DNA from: Acetomicrobium thermoterrenum DSM 13490
Lineage (GTDB): Bacteria; Synergistota; Synergistia; Synergistales; Acetomicrobiaceae
Direction: 5' to 3'
Assembly: GCF_900107215.1 (NCBI RefSeq)
Contig: NZ_FNPD01000004.1
Coordinates: forward strand, 47,184-111,183
DNA length: 64,000 nt
Notes under the pieces: generated by a model
The model's input: the letters and a program-made list of their open reading frames with translations, nothing else
Database searches by the model: none
Told to the model about the DNA's origin: nothing
Shown here: positions 59,882 to 64,000 of the stretch, piece after piece
How positions within the stretch are numbered: the first letter of the stretch is position 1
Layout of the letters: each line of letters opens with the position of its first letter
Made by a program: the position numbers and the translations under genes

Positions 59882-61774
59882 TTACTTTTTCCCAAGCCTC
59901 ACAAGCCAATAAGCAATGGCAAGCAAAAGAATTAAACCCAAGCCGCTGCTGGTTAGACCCACCTTGAGGCTAACTCCCGATACGATCATAATGGCAAACC
60001 CGATACCCATTAATGCCTCTCCGGTTATTAGCCCAGCGGCTCCAAGAACACCGATATCATTAGTCGACTCGTTTTTACCCCTTCTCAGTTTTCTGCTGAG
60101 AGAATTCAGTATGCCTCCGAAAAATATGGCCACTCCCAAACTAAAGGGAAGATATAGACCGACAGCAACGGGCATGACGGGAGTGCGGAAGTTAGAACCT
60201 TTAGCAGCAAGGATTTCATCAAATATTATCAGCAAGATAGCCAATCCCGCACCAACGTATACCATGGTCCAATTAAGTGTCCCCTCAAAAACACCCCTGG
60301 TAACAGATGCCATTAAAAAGGCTTGAGGTGCCGGCAAGGCATTTTCAGTTGCACTTGCAGTTCCTGCAATTCCATAAGCCCTTATTAACAGATTTAAGAT
60401 AGGAGCCATAACGAGAGCTGCGGAAACCGTTCCCATGATTTCGAATATTTGTTGCCTTTTGGGCGTCGCACCTACCATATAACCGGTAGCCAAGTCTTGC
60501 ATGGTATCTCCAGCTATAGCAGCTGCCATGCATATAACTCCGGCAACGAGAATAGTAGATGTCATTCCCAGGCTGCCGGAGAGTCCGAGAGCTTTCAACA
60601 TCAAGGCAGTAAAAAGCAAGCTCATTATTGTGATTCCAGATACGGGATTGTTCGATGATCCGACTATACCCGCAAGATACCCTGCAATCGAACTGCCAAA
60701 GAAGCTCAATATCAACATCACTATGGCTGCTACTACAGCTGTGCCCAGTATTCCAATGATATTGTAATATAACAGGAAAAGCGGAACTACAAAAGCAACT
60801 ATCAAAGTCAATACAATATTGAGAGGCAAATCCTCTTCGGTCCTTGGGAGAAGTGCTCCTCCCTGTTTTTTGCGTACCATGCTCATCCCTGCACTCATAC
60901 CCCTTGTGATGGGTTTTCTTAGCTTTATCAAGCTCCATAAACCACCCACCACCATGGCACCTACTCCCATATAACGTATTTGCGAAGACCAAACAGTGCC
61001 TGTAGCGCTTATAATTTCACCCATTGTCATTGAATCCGACGCCATTCCGGACGTTAAAACTGGAATCCCGATAAACCAGCCAATTGCACCACCGATAAAG
61101 ATCAGAAAAGCGATATTAAAACCAACAATATAGCCTACTGCAATAAGGGCTGTAGAGAGGTCCATTCCGAAATACGCTAAGCCGGAGCCTATCGTGCCGG
61201 CCGTTTCAACAGATCCGCCCCAAAGCCCAATGCTTCCCAGGAATTTATATACTGCCCCGATTATGCCGCCTTGAAATATGGGAAGAGCATGAGACCCTCC
61301 TTTGTCCCCGGCAATTAAAACTTCGGCACAAGCCTTTCCTTCCGGGTAGGGCAATTTTTCCTCCACTATGAAAGCTCTTCTGAGAATTACCGTTAACAAA
61401 GCTCCAAGAGCTCCGCCTAGAGCAGCCATTACTGTGACTAGCCAATAGGGCAATAGTTCATATGCCCCAAGAACAATTAGAGCCGGAACCGTAAAAATGA
61501 CGCCTGCCGCAAGAGACTCCCCCGATGAAGCGGCAGTTTGTACCATGTTGTTCTCCAGAATATTTTTATCCTTAAACAACCTCAATACAGCCATCGAAAC
61601 TACCGCTGCAGGAATACTGGCACTTACTGTCATTCCTGCATACATGCCTAGATAGGCATTCGCCGCCCCCATGATCACCGACAAAAGAACGCCCAATACA
61701 ATCGCTTTAAACGAAAACTCAACCATGGACGTACTGGGAGGAATATATGGTTTTCTATCCTCCAAGGATACCAT
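59882..61774 (-). CDS. OPT family oligopeptide transporter
   Basis: 630 residues with about 14-16 membrane segments. The family core NAYLGMYAGMTVSASIPAAV at the start, EKLPYPEGKACAEVL, and GDTMQDLATGYMVGATPKRQQ in the second half are typical of bacterial OPT/YSL transporters. It moves oligopeptides or metal chelates with protons. Upstream of the likely ATG at 61774 the ribosome site is too close (AGGAG adjacent); a TTG nine bases on may be the real start. Confidence 0.93.
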   Translation of the reverse strand: MVSLEDRKPYIPPSTSMVEFSFKAIVLGVLLSVIMGAANAYLGMYAGMTVSASIPAAVVSMAVLRLFKDKNILENNMVQTAASSGESLAAGVIFTVPALIVLGAYELLPYWLVTVMAALGGALGALLTVILRRAFIVEEKLPYPEGKACAEVLIAGDKGGSHALPIFQGGIIGAVYKFLGSIGLWGGSVETAGTIGSGLAYFGMDLSTALIAVGYIVGFNIAFLIFIGGAIGWFIGIPVLTSGMASDSMTMGEIISATGTVWSSQIRYMGVGAMVVGGLWSLIKLRKPITRGMSAGMSMVRKKQGGALLPRTEEDLPLNIVLTLIVAFVVPLFLLYYNIIGILGTAVVAAIVMLILSFFGSSIAGYLAGIVGSSNNPVSGITIMSLLFTALMLKALGLSGSLGMTSTILVAGVICMAAAIAGDTMQDLATGYMVGATPKRQQIFEIMGTVSAALVMAPILNLLIRAYGIAGTASATENALPAPQAFLMASVTRGVFEGTLNWTMVYVGAGLAILLIIFDEILAAKGSNFRTPVMPVAVGLYLPFSLGVAIFFGGILNSLSRKLRRGKNESTNDIGVLGAAGLITGEALMGIGFAIMIVSGVSLKVGLTSSGLGLILLLAIAYWLVRLGKK

Positions 61775-62166
61775 CTCCTTTCTCTAATACAATAAATTTT
61801 TGTTTATAAAATTTTCCAAACATAAATTTTAAATCACTTTAACTTAGTTAAAATCAAAAACCATATTAAGCAATGGCATTATTATTTGCCATTTCATAAT
61901 ACATATATTCATTCGATATTTCAAGACTTTTTGAGTTATATAAAAAATTATGATTGGTTTCTATATATATTTAACACTTAATTTTATATTTTAAAAATTG
62001 ATTATTATCAAACAGTTATAATACAATACATAACCATGACTATTATAATAATGAACAATAGCCAAACTATCGCTAGTCCTCAGTGATAATTTGGCTAGAA
62101 ACAACGTATGTTCATTAAGAAAACCAATCTATATTGATAATTAATTAATGCGGTTTTGAGTGGAAT
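61775..62166. other. AT-rich intergenic region with a hairpin
   Basis: About 390 bp, strongly A/T-rich, upstream of the OPT gene and downstream of the L,D-transpeptidase gene, both on the minus strand. An imperfect hairpin (TAGCCAAA at 62059-62066 with TTTGGCTA at 62090-62097 plus inner TATC/GATA) is likely the terminator of the transpeptidase. No gene seen. Confidence 0.55.
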
Positions 62167-62823
62167 TTAATTTAGTGACTTCAGGATAATTACCTTTTGG
62201 CCTTTCTTGCTCATGCTCACGACTTTCAACAGATCGTCGTTCGCCATCCTTATGCATCCGTGGCTTGCGTCCGTTCCTATTTCATGCAGATGTTCATCGT
62301 CGGTTCCGTGAATTCCTATCCCTTTCCACCCCGCTTCAAGGCGAATAAAATAGGGCCCATACCCTATCCGCTCTTTTGTGGCTTTATCGACGTAGCTACC
62401 CCAACCGCTGGAATCCTCGATAGATTTTACGTAAAAAACACCTTCAGGAGTACGCATATCCCCTACTTTAAGCTTTTGCCCAGGATTTCTTCCCGTTGCC
62501 ACCATCCATCCGCCGTATATCACTTTATCAGTTTCAGAGAGAGCCAGTAAAACATGCTCTTTCTTCGAACATATCCATGTTATTTTAGCTAAATCACCAG
62601 TAGGAACGTTTAGCGACAGCATAACTTCCGAAGGCTCGACGGCAGAAGTGCCTTGCATTAGAGAAAAATAATTTATTGCCATTTGGATTAAATCATTTTC
62701 GGCAAACCTATATGTGGCCTCCGCATTGGACACATTACATAACGTAAACATACACAAAAATAAACATATTATTAAAGATTTTAAAAATAAACAATAAGTC
62801 ATTTTTATTTTTTTACACTGCAT
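62167..62823 (-). CDS. L,D-transpeptidase (YkuD domain) with signal peptide
   Basis: 218 residues. Signal peptide (FLKSLIICLFLCMFTLCNVSNA region, to about residue 34) and a YkuD domain with catalytic His172 (GIHGTDDEHLH) and SHGCIRM (His188, Cys190). It cross-links peptidoglycan or attaches proteins to it in the periplasm. The start codon is uncertain, since neither ATG has a good ribosome site. Confidence 0.93.
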   Translation of the reverse strand: MQCKKIKMTYCLFLKSLIICLFLCMFTLCNVSNAEATYRFAENDLIQMAINYFSLMQGTSAVEPSEVMLSLNVPTGDLAKITWICSKKEHVLLALSETDKVIYGGWMVATGRNPGQKLKVGDMRTPEGVFYVKSIEDSSGWGSYVDKATKERIGYGPYFIRLEAGWKGIGIHGTDDEHLHEIGTDASHGCIRMANDDLLKVVSMSKKGQKVIILKSLN

Positions 62824-62857
62824 TATTATGTATTATATTAATATAAATGGATTTTTA

Positions 62858-64000
62858 TTAAATCGTCTCAAAGCAGCTTCCTCCTATGAACTCCCGTATT
62901 ATCGAATTATTAGGAACGCCATCGGCAGGCATGAAGGGTACATAATGCAAAAAGGTCAACAATCTTTGCGCTTCGCCGAACATGGGCGAATCCTCATGAA
63001 TATTTCTAAGCAAAGGTTCGGCATAACCTTTCAATACGGCAAGTTCATATACGGTAGCGGAATTGAACATAACATGAGCTCTCTCTTGATAGGGAAATAT
63101 ATGTTTTTGTGCTCCCCTTATAACCGATGGCCATTGGATTAAGGTCACTTCGGGGCTCTTGCCCCTTGTCCGATAATCCCTGACCAATCGCCTTATAAGT
63201 CTGTTATCTGTCGTACTTGTCCTATTGTGGCGATCAAGATTAATCCCCGTTAAGGGGGAAACGTATATCCTCCACTTATTGTACTCAGGGATGCTTTTGG
63301 TGACCATTTCATTCAAGCCGTGAATCCCCTCAATAACTATGATGTCACCATCTTTAATACGCATTCGTCTTCCACTTTCTCTTTTGCCCGTGAAAAAGTT
63401 AAATTTAGGGATTTCGACTTCTTCGCCATCGAAGAGCTTAACTAAGCTTTCGTTTATCAAATCCAAGTCAAGGGCTTCGATAGCTTCGAAATCATAATTG
63501 CCCTTTTCATCCTTAGGTGTTTTTTCTCTCTCAACAAAATAATCGTCCAGGGAAATTATAAACACCCGCTTACCAAACACCTGAAGTTGAATGCGCAACC
63601 GATGAGCAGATGTGGTCTTGCCTGAAGCCGAAGGTCCGGCGATACAGATCAACCTTATATTGTCATTTTCCGCAATATTTTTAGCCAATTGCGACAACCA
63701 CTGGGAATGCAACGCTTCCGATATTTGTATTACATCATTGGATTCACCCTTTGAAACCAAGGCGTGAAGGTTTTCCATGGTATTTATTCCTAAGATATCA
63801 AGCCATCTTGCATATACAGTAAAAACTTCTGCCAAACGCTTAGAGGGCATAAAGGGCGGAAGCCCCTGAGGGTAGGCAACTGTCGGAAACCTCAATATCA
63901 TGCCATGGTCGTATGGTATGAGATCATAGGTTTTCATATAACCAGTAGACGGCGCAAGGGGCGCGTAAAAATAACCGTAGGTATTATCGCTTCTATAAAC
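62858..64000 (-). CDS. Nucleoside kinase (uridine kinase-like, TGS/ThrRS-related family), 5' end outside the window
   Basis: The visible 380 residues include the Walker A GPSASGKTT, a family region SLDDYFVEREKTPKDEKGNYDFEAIEALD, and EIPKFNFFTGKR. They match nucleoside kinases that carry an N-terminal TGS/ThrRS-like region and total about 550 residues. The frame stays open through 64000 with no stop between the ATG at 63937 and the edge (peptide APLAPSTGYMKTYDL), so the true start lies beyond the window. It phosphorylates a nucleoside; uridine/cytidine is likely. Confidence 0.9.
   Translation of the reverse strand, partial: VYRSDNTYGYFYAPLAPSTGYMKTYDLIPYDHGMILRFPTVAYPQGLPPFMPSKRLAEVFTVYARWLDILGINTMENLHALVSKGESNDVIQISEALHSQWLSQLAKNIAENDNIRLICIAGPSASGKTTSAHRLRIQLQVFGKRVFIISLDDYFVEREKTPKDEKGNYDFEAIEALDLDLINESLVKLFDGEEVEIPKFNFFTGKRESGRRMRIKDGDIIVIEGIHGLNEMVTKSIPEYNKWRIYVSPLTGINLDRHNRTSTTDNRLIRRLVRDYRTRGKSPEVTLIQWPSVIRGAQKHIFPYQERAHVMFNSATVYELAVLKGYAEPLLRNIHEDSPMFGEAQRLLTFLHYVPFMPADGVPNNSIIREFIGGSCFETI

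Overview
The window looks like part of the chromosome of an anaerobic, probably thermophilic, amino-acid-fermenting bacterium. Gene content fits Synergistota of the Acetomicrobium/Anaerobaculum kind best: a TAXI-type TRAP transporter, GltS, an OPT transporter, an M20 amidohydrolase, SpoVS without other sporulation genes, and selenocysteine use. That placement is an inference from gene content; no rRNA marker is present. GC content looks moderate (mid-40s by eye), most genes have GGAGG-type ribosome binding sites, and GTG/TTG starts are frequent.

Layout. 1-8710: the leader end of a CRISPR array (two repeats and one spacer, running off the left edge) followed by a complete minus-strand type I-B (Tneap/Cst) operon, cas6-cas8-cas7-cas5-cas3-cas4-cas1-cas2, with a near-consensus promoter in the leader. 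9251-12252: two overlapping PP-loop ATPase genes (Dph6-like and asparagine-synthetase-like) and the glutamate carrier gltS. 12578-13877: remnant of a branched-chain amino acid ABC transporter, with livG missing its 5' end and livF intact. 14001-14465: a short operon encoding a rhodanese with an in-frame UGA in the active-site loop (probable selenoprotein) and a 40-residue Cys-rich peptide. 14548-25678: ArsC-like reductase, guaA, htrA, a CheX-like gene, an RpiR regulator, a UPF0173 hydrolase, a GT9-like transferase, aspS, hisS and spoVS. 26161-35247: DUF1538 plus a PII-like gene, a cold-shock gene, a CsaA-like gene, the TAXI TRAP transporter, hisD with a MetH-activation-domain-like gene, and the M20 amidohydrolase.

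35312-43795 is the most unusual block: two exported rhodaneses, one gene fusing the two 'rSAM/selenodomain-associated' transferases (TIGR04282 and TIGR04283 types), a TVP38/DedA membrane protein, an 870-residue GltD-CCG fusion oxidoreductase, an ArsS-type radical SAM protein and its AhpD-like partner. A perfect 56-bp palindrome lies inside this block. Together with the selenocysteine rhodanese and the ArsC-like reductase about 20 kb away, it suggests a chalcogen/arsenic sulfur-transfer and organoarsenic (or selenium) metabolism system.

43910-64000: an M48 protease, a ychF-thiD-thiM-thiE operon, an SSS symporter, a Nudix hydrolase, a DUF4139 protein, feoAB (FeoB with a FeoC-like Cys cluster), a FecCD/FecE-type ABC pair, a LacI regulator, a YjfB-like peptide, an Old Yellow Enzyme family reductase, the OPT transporter, an L,D-transpeptidase and a nucleoside kinase cut by the right edge. 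Most transcription units are bounded by clear hairpin terminators.
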